From Liberiplasma sp046541015 (GTDB lineage Bacteria > Bacillota_I > Bacilli_A > Izemoplasmatales > Izemoplasmataceae), in NCBI GenBank assembly GCA_046541015.1, contig JBKHEA010000003.1, positions 53,805 through 117,804 on the forward strand: a stretch of 64,000 nt of DNA, in the 5' to 3' direction. The notes under the pieces were generated by a model. It saw only the letters and a program-made list of their open reading frames with translations, did not search any database and was not told where the DNA came from. A program made the position numbers and the translations under genes. Positions 42,602 to 51,648 of this stretch are shown here, piece after piece (positions within the stretch are counted from its first letter, which is position 1; the number at the start of each line of letters is the position of its first letter).

Positions 42602-42715
42602 TTAACCTTGTCTTTGTTTGTGTTTTGGATTTTCGCAAATAACCATAACTTTGCCTTTGCGTTTGATTACTTTGCATTTATCACAAATCTTTTTTACTGA
42701 TGGTCTTACTTTCAT
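42602..42715 (-). CDS. rpmJ: 50S ribosomal protein L36
   Basis: A 37-residue protein read directly from the minus strand, starting MKVRPSVKKICDKCKVIKR and ending with HKQRQG. Zinc ligands are Cys11, Cys14, Cys27 and His32, so this is the zinc-binding form. It lies between infA and rpsM, its usual place. AGGAGG precedes the ATG. Confidence 0.96.
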   Translation of the reverse strand: MKVRPSVKKICDKCKVIKRKGKVMVICENPKHKQRQG

Positions 42716-42746
42716 TTTAATTTTCCTCCTTTGGAGCTATAAAGTG

Positions 42747-42965
42747 TTATTTGTGTCTATAGGTTATACGCCCACGTGTTAAGTCGTATGGGGATAATTC
42801 AACCGTGACTTTATCTCCAGGTAAGATGCGTATGTAATACATACGGATTTTACCCGAAACGTGTGCTAATATTTGATGTCCGTTTTCTAATTCTACTAGA
42901 AATTGAGTGTTTGGTAACGCTTCGATTACTTTACCTTCAAGTTCGATTTTATCTTCTTTTGCCAT
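42747..42965 (-). CDS. infA: translation initiation factor IF-1
   Basis: A 72-residue OB-fold protein. KIELEGKVIEALPNTQFLVE, GHQILAHVSGKIRMYYIRIL and LTRGRITYRHK match IF-1 from end to end. IF-1 blocks the A site during initiation. It stands between map and rpmJ as in Bacillus. Confidence 0.98.
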   Translation of the reverse strand: MAKEDKIELEGKVIEALPNTQFLVELENGHQILAHVSGKIRMYYIRILPGDKVTVELSPYDLTRGRITYRHK

Positions 42966-42980
42966 GATGATTTCCTCCTT

Positions 42981-43730
42981 TTATAACACGGTTAGAAGTA
43001 TGCATTCTTCTTCTGTAATGAGGATGGTGTGTTCAAAATGGGCACTCAGTGCACCATCAATTGTCACAGCAGTCCATTGATCCTCAAGCACTTTGACTTC
43101 TTTTTTTCCTAAGTTAACCATTGGTTCTATCGCAAAGGTCATCCCGGTTTTTAATAAAGTGCCTTTGTTTGGGAGTCCATAATTGGGAATTTGTGGATCT
43201 TCATGTAAGTTTTTTCCAATGCCATGTCCGACAAATTCTCTAACGATGCTAAAACCATGTGATTCCGCATATCGTTGAATGGCATGCGATATATCTGTTA
43301 GACGATTGCCTTGGCGCGCATACTTTAAACCTTCATAAAGAGATTGCTCAGTCACTTCTAAGAGTTTCTTTGCTTTTTCACTAATGGTTCCAACTGGATA
43401 AGTCCAAGCTGAATCCCCGTGATATCCTTTATAATTTGCGCCAATATCTACTTTAATGATATCGCCATCTTTAAGAATTCTTTTTTTAGAAGGAATCCCG
43501 TGTACAACTTCTTCATTTAATGAAGTACATGCACTACCTGGGAATCCACCATAACCTTTAAATGAAGGGGTAGCGTTATGTTCTCGTATAACCTTTTCGA
43601 CCACTTGATCAACATCATACGTCGTGATTCCGGGTTTAATCATTTCTTTTACCGCCTGATGAGCTAAAGCGACTATTCTTCCTGCTTCACGCATCAAACC
43701 AACTTCTCTTTTAGATTTAATCGTTATCAT
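42981..43730 (-). CDS. map: methionine aminopeptidase type I
   Basis: A 249-residue type Ia enzyme. The pita-bread metal ligands are visible: Asp in DGDIIKVDIGANYKGYHGDS (two), His in GHGIGKNLHEDPQ, Glu in FAIEPMV and Glu in the HFEHTI region. His79-type residue is in VVHGIPS. It removes the starting Met from new proteins. Its ATG overlaps the adk TGA (ATGA). Confidence 0.96.
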   Translation of the reverse strand: MITIKSKREVGLMREAGRIVALAHQAVKEMIKPGITTYDVDQVVEKVIREHNATPSFKGYGGFPGSACTSLNEEVVHGIPSKKRILKDGDIIKVDIGANYKGYHGDSAWTYPVGTISEKAKKLLEVTEQSLYEGLKYARQGNRLTDISHAIQRYAESHGFSIVREFVGHGIGKNLHEDPQIPNYGLPNKGTLLKTGMTFAIEPMVNLGKKEVKVLEDQWTAVTIDGALSAHFEHTILITEEECILLTVL

Positions 43731-44377
43731 GCAACTTCACCAAGTGCTTTTTTGATATCTTCATAAACCTTATCGAATGATTGCATCCCGTCTACATTTC
43801 TCAAAATGCCACGACCTTTATAATAATCGATGATGGGTTTCGTTTTCGTTTCATAAATCTCTAAACGATTTCGAACGGAGTCTAATTGATCATCTGTTCT
43901 TTGGTATAATTCGCCACCACATTCATCACAAATCCCTGCCTTCTGCGGCGGTTTAAATGATAGATGATAGCTTAAGCCACACTCTTTACAAACACGTCTA
44001 CCTACCATGCGTTCTAAAATAACATTTTTATCAACCGTAATGTTGATTACAGCGGTTAATTTAGAATTCATTTCATCTAACATGTCATCGAGTGCCTCAG
44101 CTTGTGCAACAGTTCTCGGATAACCATCAAGTAAAAAACACTTTTCAGCATCTTTTTTAAGAAGACGCTTTCTAACAATTTCGTTGGTCACTTCATCCGA
44201 AACTAAATTGCCTTTATCGATATAACGCATTGCTTCTATACCTAGGGGTTCATTGTTTCGATAAGCTTCACGAAACATTTCTCCTGTTGATATATTAGTC
44301 AGATTGTATTCTTCAACCAGCCTAGCAGATTGACTACCTTTTCCTGCGCCTGGGGGTCCCATAAGTAATAGTTTCAT
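43727..44377 (-). CDS. adk: adenylate kinase with zinc lid
   Basis: A 216-residue adenylate kinase. The P-loop is GPPGAGKGSQ (7-16), the AMP site includes STGEMFR and DGYPRT. The lid carries four cysteines (130, 133, 150, 153), the structural zinc site common in Gram-positive enzymes. It balances adenine nucleotides. It lies between secY and map and ends in TGA. Confidence 0.97.
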   Translation of the reverse strand: MKLLLMGPPGAGKGSQSARLVEEYNLTNISTGEMFREAYRNNEPLGIEAMRYIDKGNLVSDEVTNEIVRKRLLKKDAEKCFLLDGYPRTVAQAEALDDMLDEMNSKLTAVINITVDKNVILERMVGRRVCKECGLSYHLSFKPPQKAGICDECGGELYQRTDDQLDSVRNRLEIYETKTKPIIDYYKGRGILRNVDGMQSFDKVYEDIKKALGEVA

Positions 44378-44387
44378 ATTAAGCCCC

Positions 44388-45698
44388 CTACTTCATGAAT
44401 CCGCTATAGCTCTTACCTTGAACATCGGTTTTAATTTGTTTAGTTGTTTCAATAGCTACCCCTACAACAATCAATAATGAGGTTCCTCCAATTTGTACAT
44501 AGGTTGGAAGTCCAAAAATGATTGAAGCGATAATAGGTAACACGGCAACTAATACTAAATATAATGCACCGATTACTGTAATTTTAAATAATAATTTTGA
44601 GATGTAATTTTCAGTTTCTCTACCTGGTCTAATCCCTGGTATATAAGCTTTTTGTTTTTGAAGATTATTTGCCATTTTGTCAGGATTAATTTGAACAAAT
44701 GAATAAAAGAATGTAAATACAACGATTAAGGTTACATAAATTGCAAACCCTAAAGGTCTTGTGTAGTCAAATAATTCACCTAACCATAATCCTAAATTAC
44801 CACTGTTTAATGACGGTACAAAACTAATAACAGTTTGTGGTAAACTAAGAATTGTTACAGCAAAGATAACCGGGATAACGCCTGCAGAGTTGATTTTAAT
44901 TGGAATATTAGAATCTTGACGTCCTTGGAATTTACTTGAACCTGGACGGTTTGAGTATTGAATAGGTATTTTACGTTGAGCAGATTGCATGTAAGTAACC
45001 CCTACTAATACGAGGATATAAACAATGACGATGATCCCAAATGTTGAATAGGTACCAAAGTCAGTTCCACTACCTGTTAAATAATCTCCTGATAATGATC
45101 TAAACATACCTGGAATACCTGCAATAATCCCTGCGACGATAATCATTGAAGTTCCATTTCCAATACCTTTTAACGTAATTTGATCAGCCAACCAAAGTAA
45201 GAACGCAGTCCCTGCAGTGATGACTAATGCTAAATAGGTGAATGTTAAGAAGTTTGGATCGCCCCAAGCAAAGATTCCACCACCAGATTGTAAGTTAAAT
45301 CCGTAAATCATCCCTAGTGCTTGAATGAATGCAAGTGCAATCGCTAAATAACGCGTTACTTGATTAATTTTACGTTTTCCAGTTTCGCCTTCTTCGGCCC
45401 ATTCTTTTAATTTTGGGATGATATCCATTTGTAATAATTGGATAACAATCGATGCGGTAATGTATGGTCCAATACCTAGTGCGATAATTGAGAAATTACT
45501 CAATGCGCTACCGGTAAAGGCATCCATGATACCGATAAATCCTCCGCCAGTATTTTCAAAGATTCTTTGAATTTCAAGTGGGTTAATTAAAGGAATATGA
45601 ATGTATATTGCAAGTCTATAAATTAAGAAGGCAAGCAGTGTGAAATAAATCTTCTTCATTACATCTTGATTCTTTAATACCGCCTTGAGGGTTTCCAT
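44388..45698 (-). CDS. secY: protein translocase subunit SecY
   Basis: A 436-residue channel protein with ten hydrophobic segments. ALGIGPYITASIVIQLLQMD and the cytosolic loop RKIPIQYSNR, NSAGVIPVIFA and KMANNLQKQKAYIPGIRPG are diagnostic. It pairs with SecE, encoded at 24105-24533. It starts on the last base of the rplO stop (TAATG) and is followed by adk. Confidence 0.98.
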   Translation of the reverse strand: METLKAVLKNQDVMKKIYFTLLAFLIYRLAIYIHIPLINPLEIQRIFENTGGGFIGIMDAFTGSALSNFSIIALGIGPYITASIVIQLLQMDIIPKLKEWAEEGETGKRKINQVTRYLAIALAFIQALGMIYGFNLQSGGGIFAWGDPNFLTFTYLALVITAGTAFLLWLADQITLKGIGNGTSMIIVAGIIAGIPGMFRSLSGDYLTGSGTDFGTYSTFGIIVIVYILVLVGVTYMQSAQRKIPIQYSNRPGSSKFQGRQDSNIPIKINSAGVIPVIFAVTILSLPQTVISFVPSLNSGNLGLWLGELFDYTRPLGFAIYVTLIVVFTFFYSFVQINPDKMANNLQKQKAYIPGIRPGRETENYISKLLFKITVIGALYLVLVAVLPIIASIIFGLPTYVQIGGTSLLIVVGVAIETTKQIKTDVQGKSYSGFMK

Positions 45699-46138
45699 TA
45701 AATCACCTCGACGTTTCCACCAACAGCCTTAATTTTTTCTTCAGCTGAAGCTGTAAATTTATGTGCTTTTACTGTTAATTTCTTTTCGAGTGTGCCGTTA
45801 CCTAAGATTTTAATAGGTAATGTTTTTTTCGTTACTAAACGGTCTTTGATTAAAAGTTCAGGTGTAACTTCTGTTCCTTCATCATAACTGTTTAATGATT
45901 CGATATTTACAATTGCGTATTCTACACGATGAGGGTTTGTAAATCCAACTTTTCTTAAACGTTTGAATAATGGTGTTTGTCCACCTTCAAATCCTAAACG
46001 AATTGTTGACCCTGAACGTGCACGTTGTCCTTTGTGTCCAGCACCTGCAGTTTTTCCTGTTCCACTACCAGTCCCGCGTCCAACGCGTTTCTTAGCATGA
46101 GTAGAGCCCGGTGTTGGTTTTAATTCATGTAATTTCAT
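45698..46138 (-). CDS. rplO: 50S ribosomal protein L15
   Basis: A 146-residue L15. The Gly-rich N-terminus (HAKKRVGRGTGSGTGKTAG) reaches into the 23S core; the C-terminal globular domain contains the KAHKFTASAEEKIKAVGG motif. It sits between rpmD and secY with a one-base overlap to secY. Confidence 0.98.
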   Translation of the reverse strand: MKLHELKPTPGSTHAKKRVGRGTGSGTGKTAGAGHKGQRARSGSTIRLGFEGGQTPLFKRLRKVGFTNPHRVEYAIVNIESLNSYDEGTEVTPELLIKDRLVTKKTLPIKILGNGTLEKKLTVKAHKFTASAEEKIKAVGGNVEVI

Positions 46139-46150
46139 ATGGGTAACCTC

Positions 46151-46333
46151 CTATTTCTCAACAACATTCACTAAGTGAGAGATAATATTAATCATTCCCC
46201 TAATGGTTTGTGTATCTTGTCTTACGACTGTTTGATTAAGTTTCTTTAATCCGAGTGCTTGGGCTGTTTTTCTTTGGTTAGGTTTTGATGCGATTAAACT
46301 TTTGACTAAAGTGATTTCTAAGGTTTTTTCCAT
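46151..46333 (-). CDS. rpmD: 50S ribosomal protein L30
   Basis: A 60-residue L30, with LEITLVKSLIASKPNQRKTA and the GLKKLNQTVVRQDTQTIRGM segment. It shares one base with the end of rpsE (TAATG) and precedes rplO in spc order. Confidence 0.97.
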   Translation of the reverse strand: MEKTLEITLVKSLIASKPNQRKTAQALGLKKLNQTVVRQDTQTIRGMINIISHLVNVVEK

Positions 46334-46848
46334 TATCGTAAAATCTCCTTCGCACTTTTTCCACGTGTACGTGCTACTTGTTCAGCAGTACGTAAGTTTT
46401 TTAATCCATCAATAGTTGCTCTAACCACATTAATTGGTGTTGCAGATCCTAATGATTTACTAAGAATATCCTCAATTCCTGCAGCTTCTAATACCGCACG
46501 AACAGGTCCTCCAGCAATAACCCCAGTACCTTCAACCGCTGGTTTTAAATATACATGCCCTGCACCATGACGTCCATCAATTTGATGAGGGATCGTCGTT
46601 CCATACATTGGAACTTTAATAAAATTTCTTTTCGCATCTTCAATGGCCTTTTTAATTGCATCAGGTACTTCTTGTGCTTTTCCTGTACCAAATCCAACTT
46701 GACCTTTTTTATCACCAACGACGACTAAAGCACTAAAGCGGAAACGACGTCCACCTTTAACAACTTTAGTAACACGGTTGATATTGACAACGCGTTCTTC
46801 GTAGATGTTTTCTTCTCTTCTTTTGCGTCTGTTACGATCTTTTTGCAT
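46333..46848 (-). CDS. rpsE: 30S ribosomal protein S5
   Basis: A 171-residue S5. The dsRNA-binding-like N-terminal domain (RVTKVVKGGRRFRFSALVVV) and the C-terminal domain with GTGVIAGGPVRAVLEAAGI are intact. S5 supports decoding accuracy and mRNA unwinding. It lies between rplR and rpmD. Confidence 0.98.
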   Translation of the reverse strand: MQKDRNRRKRREENIYEERVVNINRVTKVVKGGRRFRFSALVVVGDKKGQVGFGTGKAQEVPDAIKKAIEDAKRNFIKVPMYGTTIPHQIDGRHGAGHVYLKPAVEGTGVIAGGPVRAVLEAAGIEDILSKSLGSATPINVVRATIDGLKNLRTAEQVARTRGKSAKEILR

Positions 46849-46863
46849 TGGCTTACCTCCTTA

Positions 46864-47229
46864 TTAGAATTCTAATCCTGCAGCGCGTGCAGACTCAGCT
46901 AATGCTTTGACACGTCCGTGATATAAATAACCACTTCTGTCAAATACAACTTTTTTAATATCTTTTTCTAATGCTCTTTCAGCAATGATTTTACCGATTA
47001 CTTCTGCACCTTTAACGTTTCCAGTTGAAGATGCTTCAACAAGGTCGTTTTCAATAGTTGATGCACTTGCGAGTGTTACCCCGTTGACATCATCAATTAA
47101 TTGTGCAGAGATGTGTTTATTTGAACGAAACACACTTAAACGCGGTCTTAAAGCTGTACCTACTAATGTTTTTCTAATACGTAAGTGTCTTTTCTTGCGC
47201 ATATCATTTCTTGGTTTTTTGTTAATCAT
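46864..47229 (-). CDS. rplR: 50S ribosomal protein L18
   Basis: A 121-residue L18 that binds 5S rRNA. RPRLSVFRSNKHISAQLIDD and the C-terminal FDRSGYLYHGRVKALAESAR are family signatures. It is 17 bases after rplF. Confidence 0.98.
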   Translation of the reverse strand: MINKKPRNDMRKKRHLRIRKTLVGTALRPRLSVFRSNKHISAQLIDDVNGVTLASASTIENDLVEASSTGNVKGAEVIGKIIAERALEKDIKKVVFDRSGYLYHGRVKALAESARAAGLEF

Positions 47230-47246
47230 AAACTCACTCCTAACTA

Positions 47247-47783
47247 CTACTTAGCAGTTTTTCCTTCTTTACGACGTACATATTCGTCAACATAACGAAT
47301 CCCTTTACCTAAATAAGGTTCAGGTTTACGGATCGCACGAATGTTAGCAGCAAACTCACCTACTAATTGTTTATCGATACCTGTAACGCTGATTTCTGTA
47401 TTTTTTACAACTTCAACGCTTAATCCTTCAGGAATATCGAGTTCAACTGGTTGTGAATAACCTGCACTTACAACGATTTTTTTGCCTTGAACGGCCGAAC
47501 GATACCCAACTCCAATCATTTGAAGTTTTTTGGTATATCCTTCACTAACCCCAACAATCATATTTTGAATGAGGGCACGAGTTGTTCCATGTAAAGCTTT
47601 GTCTTGTTTAATTTCTGATGGTCTTTCAACCGTCACAATGTTTTCATCTACGTTTACTGACATGTTTGCATGAACAGTCATAGATAACGTTCCTTTAGGC
47701 CCTTTAACTTCAAGATTTTGTCCATCTATTGTTAAAGAAACGCCTTGAGGTAAAGTAATTGGTTTCTTCCCAATACGACTCAT
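47247..47783 (-). CDS. rplF: 50S ribosomal protein L6
   Basis: A 178-residue L6 made of two repeated domains. SRIGKKPITLPQGVSLTIDG opens it and the conserved PEPYLGKGIRYVDEYVRRKE is near the end. L6 lies by the sarcin-ricin loop where translation factors bind. It follows rpsH. Confidence 0.98.
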   Translation of the reverse strand: MSRIGKKPITLPQGVSLTIDGQNLEVKGPKGTLSMTVHANMSVNVDENIVTVERPSEIKQDKALHGTTRALIQNMIVGVSEGYTKKLQMIGVGYRSAVQGKKIVVSAGYSQPVELDIPEGLSVEVVKNTEISVTGIDKQLVGEFAANIRAIRKPEPYLGKGIRYVDEYVRRKEGKTAK

Positions 47784-47804
47784 ATTCGTACCTCCTTTAT
47801 TTTA

Positions 47805-48200
47805 TTACCATACGTATGCTAAAACTTCTCCGCCAACATTTTGTTTGCGGGCTTCACGGTCTGTCATAATACCGTTTGAAGTAGAAATAATAGCGATACC
47901 TAATCCGTTTAATACTTTTGGAATCTCACCTTGTTTTGCATAGACTCTTAAACCTGGTTTTGAAATTCTTTTTAGTCCTTTAACTACACGCTCATTTTGC
48001 ATATATTTTAAAGTTACTCTTAATGTATTGCTTGGTTTACCATTGATAACTAAAATACTTTGAATATACCCTTCTTCACGAAGTAATTCTAAGATTTGCA
48101 ATTTTAATTTTGATGCAGGGATATCAACGGTGTCTTTTTTCATTTGGTTTGCGTTTCTAATACGCGTTAACATATCAGCAATAGGATCTGTCATTACCAT
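47805..48200 (-). CDS. rpsH: 30S ribosomal protein S8
   Basis: A 131-residue S8. TDPIADMLTRIRNANQMKKD and the C-terminal GLGIAIISTSNGIMTDREAR are typical. S8 binds helix 21 of 16S rRNA and in E. coli represses the spc operon at rplE; no clear mimic was identified in the rplX-rplE gap here. Confidence 0.98.
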   Translation of the reverse strand: MVMTDPIADMLTRIRNANQMKKDTVDIPASKLKLQILELLREEGYIQSILVINGKPSNTLRVTLKYMQNERVVKGLKRISKPGLRVYAKQGEIPKVLNGLGIAIISTSNGIMTDREARKQNVGGEVLAYVW

Positions 48201-48240
48201 ATATAATTGCCTCCTCCCAAATTAATTGGAATATAAATTT

Positions 48241-48426
48241 TTACCAACTTGCTTTTTTGACGCCTGGTATTTGTCCTTTGTAAGCTAATTCACGGAAACA
48301 AATACGGCATAATTTGAATTTACGAATAACGGCATGTGGTCTACCGCAACGCTCACAGCGAGTATACTCACGTACCTCGAATTTTTGAGGGCGTTTAGCT
48401 TTAATTTTCATTGATGTTTTAGCCAT
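48241..48426 (-). CDS. rpsN: 30S ribosomal protein S14, zinc type Z
   Basis: A 61-residue short S14 with zinc cysteines in CERCGRPH and CRICFREL. This short Cys4 form is the ancestral type of Firmicutes. It lies between rplE and rpsH. Confidence 0.98.
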   Translation of the reverse strand: MAKTSMKIKAKRPQKFEVREYTRCERCGRPHAVIRKFKLCRICFRELAYKGQIPGVKKASW

Positions 48427-48436
48427 AATAGCCTCC

Positions 48437-48979
48437 TTAATTTTTTCTAAACGGCATACCTAATTGTGTAAGTAATTCTTTTGATTGTTCATCGGTCTCT
48501 GCCGTTGTTACCACTACAATGTCCATGCCACGAACACGATTGACTTTATCATAGTTGATTTCAGGGAAAATAAGTTGTTCTTTAACACCTAAAGTATAAT
48601 TTCCTCTTCCATCAAACGCCTTAGGGCTAACGCCTTGAAAGTCACGCACACGTGGAAGTGCAATATTCATAAGTTTATCTAAAAACTCATACATTCTTTC
48701 GCCACGAAGAGTTACTTTACATCCGATTGGCATACCTTCTCTTAATTTGAATGATGCTACAGATTTTTTCGCTCTTGTAATGGCAGGTTTTTGTCCTGTA
48801 ATTTGAGTAAGTTCAGCAACAGCGTCATCTAATGCTTTGATGTTTGCAACTGCATCTCCTACACCAATATTAATAACAACTTTTTCAACTTTTGGTACTT
48901 GCATCACAGAAGAAAAATTAAATTTTTCAACCAATGATGAACGGATTTCGTTATTATATCTTTCTTGTAAACGATTCAT
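48437..48979 (-). CDS. rplE: 50S ribosomal protein L5
   Basis: A 180-residue L5 that binds 5S rRNA. VPKVEKVVINIGVGDAVAN, LREGMPIGCKVTLRGERMYE and the C-terminal IVVTTAETDEQSKELL are conserved. It contacts P-site tRNA. It lies between rplX and rpsN. Confidence 0.98.
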   Translation of the reverse strand: MNRLQERYNNEIRSSLVEKFNFSSVMQVPKVEKVVINIGVGDAVANIKALDDAVAELTQITGQKPAITRAKKSVASFKLREGMPIGCKVTLRGERMYEFLDKLMNIALPRVRDFQGVSPKAFDGRGNYTLGVKEQLIFPEINYDKVNRVRGMDIVVVTTAETDEQSKELLTQLGMPFRKN

Positions 48980-49002
48980 CCACTAATGCCTCCTCTCTTA
49001 GG

Positions 49003-49332
49003 TTAGTCTAAGACTTCGCCAGTTTTTTTCGATACACGTACTTTACGTGTTACTTCTTTTTTCTTAACGGTTTCAGTAATGGTTTTATAACCTACTCTTG
49101 TTGGAGCCCCTTTTTTATCTACAAGCATAACATTAGATGCATGAATAGGTGCTTCATATTCTAAGATCCCACCGTCTGGGTTAGCTTGAGTAGGTTTCGC
49201 GTGTTTTTTGATGATATTAACGCCTTCTACTAATACACGGTCTGTTTTAGGGAAGACTTTTAATACAGTGCCTTGTTTACCTCTGGCTTCACCAGCAATA
49301 ACTTGGACTTTATCACCTTTTTTAATTTTCAT
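49003..49332 (-). CDS. rplX: 50S ribosomal protein L24
   Basis: A 109-residue L24. The KOW motif KKGDKVQVIAGEARGKQGTV is at the start, and NPDGGILEYEAPIHASNVML follows. L24 starts large-subunit assembly. It lies between rplN and rplE. Confidence 0.97.
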   Translation of the reverse strand: MKIKKGDKVQVIAGEARGKQGTVLKVFPKTDRVLVEGVNIIKKHAKPTQANPDGGILEYEAPIHASNVMLVDKKGAPTRVGYKTITETVKKKEVTRKVRVSKKTGEVLD

Positions 49333-49348
49333 ACGTTCTCCTCCTACT

Positions 49349-49717
49349 CTATAATACTTCTGGAGCTAGTGATACAATTTTCATAAATCCTTGTTCACGT
49401 AACTCTCTTGCTACTGGTCCGAAAATACGGGTTCCACGTGGTGATTTATCTTCACGCACGATTACAGCAGCATTATCGTCGAATTTAATATACGTTCCAT
49501 CAGGACGTCTTACTTCTCTAACAGTACGTACGATTACAGCTTTAACAACTTCACCCTTTTTAACTGCTCCTCCAGGTGTCGCTTGTTTAACAGTAGCGGT
49601 GATTATGTCACCGACTCTTGCATATTTTCTTCTGGTCCCACCAAGAACTTTAATGGTCAAAATTTCTTTAGCGCCAGAGTTATCTGCAATTTTTAATCTT
49701 GATTCTTGTTGAATCAT
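49349..49717 (-). CDS. rplN: 50S ribosomal protein L14
   Basis: A 122-residue L14. MIQQESRLKIADNSGAKEIL and the internal motif GDIITATVKQATPGGAVKKG are diagnostic. L14 makes bridges to the 30S subunit. It follows rpsQ. Confidence 0.98.
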   Translation of the reverse strand: MIQQESRLKIADNSGAKEILTIKVLGGTRRKYARVGDIITATVKQATPGGAVKKGEVVKAVIVRTVREVRRPDGTYIKFDDNAAVIVREDKSPRGTRIFGPVARELREQGFMKIVSLAPEVL

Positions 49718-49743
49718 ACTAAAGAACCTCCTTTTAAGTCCTT

Positions 49744-50004
49744 CTAAACGAGAACTTTACTCTCTACGATTTCAAGTAAACGGAATTTCTTTGTTTTAGA
49801 TAATGGACGACTCTCCACTATCTTAACAACATCTCCGACTTTAGCTTGATTGGTTTCATCATGTGCTGCGAATTTTTTTGATTGTTTAACTTGTTTTCCA
49901 TATAGTGGATGTTTTTTTGCGCTTTCCACCATGACTGAAATTGTTTTATCTGCGCTAGCAGAAACAACAGTCCCAGTAAGGATTCTTTTACGATTACGTT
50001 CCAT
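49744..50004 (-). CDS. rpsQ: 30S ribosomal protein S17
   Basis: An 86-residue OB-fold S17. RKRILTGTVVSASADKTISV and GDVVKIVESRPLSKTKKFRL match the family. It lies between rpmC and rplN. Confidence 0.98.
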   Translation of the reverse strand: MERNRKRILTGTVVSASADKTISVMVESAKKHPLYGKQVKQSKKFAAHDETNQAKVGDVVKIVESRPLSKTKKFRLLEIVESKVLV

Positions 50005-50021
50005 CGAATTCTCCTCTCGTC

Positions 50022-50219
50022 TTACTTCGTATCGCGATCGCGTTCATTAAGTACGGTTTTCATACGCGCGATTGCTTTTTTTACTTTACTAATACGAGCT
50101 GTGTTTTCTAATTGACCTGTAGCTTGTTGAAAACGAAGGTCAAATAATTCTTTTTTTAGTGCAATGATTTCACTATTGATTTTAGCAGTGTCCCATTCTC
50201 TAATTTCTCTAGCTTTCAT
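50022..50219 (-). CDS. rpmC: 50S ribosomal protein L29
   Basis: A 65-residue helical L29 at the tunnel exit. The ATG at 50219 gives MKAREIREWDTAKINSEI; a GTG four codons earlier is possible but overlaps the ribosome site. LFDLRFQQATGQLENTARI is the family signature. It overlaps the end of rplP by 11 bases. Confidence 0.96.
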   Translation of the reverse strand: MKAREIREWDTAKINSEIIALKKELFDLRFQQATGQLENTARISKVKKAIARMKTVLNERDRDTK

Positions 50220-50637
50220 TAGAATCACCACTTTCTCTCTTAATTACTTTTGTTTTCACTGGTAGTTTGTGTGATGCTAGACGTAAACATTCACGAGCAA
50301 TCTCATCAGTAACACCAGCGACTTCAAACATGATGGTTCCTTCTTTAACAACTGCAACCCATCCTTCTGGTGATCCTTTACCAGATCCCATACGAACTTC
50401 AAGTGGTTTAGCAGTTTTTGCTAAATGAGGGAAAATTCTAATCCATAGTTTACCTTGACGTTTCATATTACGGTTAATCGCAATACGAGCAGCCTCGATT
50501 TGACGGTTTGTGATCCATGCGCCCTCTAGTGATTGTAATCCATATTCACCAAAGTTAACGGTTGTTCCGCCTTTTGCTTTTCCTTCATAAGATACTCTAT
50601 GAGGGCGTCTATATTTTGTTCTTTTAGGTGTTAACAT
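50209..50637 (-). CDS. rplP: 50S ribosomal protein L16
   Basis: A 142-residue L16. LTPKRTKYRRPHRVSYEGKA, QIEAARIAINRNMKRQGKLW and the MGSGKGSPEGWVAVVKEG loop are present. L16 helps position A-site tRNA. It shares one base with the rpsC stop region. Confidence 0.98.
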   Translation of the reverse strand: MLTPKRTKYRRPHRVSYEGKAKGGTTVNFGEYGLQSLEGAWITNRQIEAARIAINRNMKRQGKLWIRIFPHLAKTAKPLEVRMGSGKGSPEGWVAVVKEGTIMFEVAGVTDEIARECLRLASHKLPVKTKVIKRESGDSNES

Positions 50638-51287
50638 TATTTTGCCCCCCTTTTCTTCTCAGGCAATATTTCACCTTTATAAATCCATACTTTTACACCT
50701 AGTTTTCCATAGGTTGTCATTGCTTCGCTTGTAGCATAGTCAATGTCTGCACGCAAGGTGTGTAAAGGTACATTTCCTTCACTATACCCCTCGCTTCTAG
50801 CCATCTCAGCTCCGCCTAAACGACCTGATACTAAGGTTTTACATCCTTTAGCGCCTGCTCTCATAGCTCTTTGAATAGCCATTTTTTGAACACGTCTAAA
50901 TGATGCACGATTTTCTAATTGTTGAGCAACTGAATCCGCAACTAATTGTGCATCTAATTCAGGTTTTTTAACTTCAACAACATTTAAAATAATATCTTTT
51001 TCTGTTAATTGTTTTAATTTATCAACTACTTGATTTTTAACCGAACCTTCTCTACCAATAACCATACCTGGTTTAGCAGTGTGAACTGTTAAAATAATTC
51101 TATTTTTAAGACGCTCAATTTCAATTTTTGAAACGGCTGAGTTGATATATAATTCTTTTAATAATTCACGAATTTTAATGTCTTCTTGCAATAAATCAGC
51201 GACATCATTTTTATCAGCATACCAACGAGAATCCCAATCTCTGATAATTCCAACTCGTAAACCAATTGGACTTACTTTCTGACCCAT
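50637..51287 (-). CDS. rpsC: 30S ribosomal protein S3
   Basis: A 216-residue S3. The KH domain includes KPGMVIGREGSVKNQVVDKL and the C-terminal domain GAKGCKTLVSGRLGGAEMAR. S3 lines the mRNA entry channel and acts in unwinding. It lies between rplV and rplP. Confidence 0.98.
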   Translation of the reverse strand: MGQKVSPIGLRVGIIRDWDSRWYADKNDVADLLQEDIKIRELLKELYINSAVSKIEIERLKNRIILTVHTAKPGMVIGREGSVKNQVVDKLKQLTEKDIILNVVEVKKPELDAQLVADSVAQQLENRASFRRVQKMAIQRAMRAGAKGCKTLVSGRLGGAEMARSEGYSEGNVPLHTLRADIDYATSEAMTTYGKLGVKVWIYKGEILPEKKRGAK

Positions 51288-51301
51288 TTAGATTCCCTCC
51301 T

Positions 51302-51637
51302 TTACTCTTTCTCAGCCACTACGATTGTTGTATGGCTGGTTCTTTTCAAGATTTGTGACGCACTACCTTTTGCGCGTGGTCTAATACGTTTTAAGGTAGG
51401 TCCTTCTCCAACGTATACTTCTTTTACATAAAGTTTTTCTGCGTCCATATTGTAGTTATGCTCAGCGTTAGCAATCGCTGAAAGTAATAATTTTTCAACC
51501 ATAGGCGAAGCAGCTTTAGGAGTATGTTTTAAAATTGCTAAGGCTTCTCCGACGTTTTTTCCTCTTATTAAGTCAATCACTAATTTTACTTTGCGAGAAG
51601 AAATGCGAATCGTTTTTGCTTGTGCTCTAGCTTCCAT
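51302..51637 (-). CDS. rplV: 50S ribosomal protein L22
   Basis: A 111-residue L22. SSRKVKLVIDLIRGKNVGEA opens the fold and the extended tunnel loop is VGEGPTLKRIRPRAKGSA. The loop is of normal length, so no macrolide-resistance type change is seen. Confidence 0.98.
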   Translation of the reverse strand: MEARAQAKTIRISSRKVKLVIDLIRGKNVGEALAILKHTPKAASPMVEKLLLSAIANAEHNYNMDAEKLYVKEVYVGEGPTLKRIRPRAKGSASQILKRTSHTTIVVAEKE

Positions 51638-51648
51638 AATATCCTCCT

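Noticed and set aside
42355..42700. two plus-strand open frames of 95 and 98 codons
   Set aside because: Both are antisense to rpsM and rpmJ and resemble no protein.
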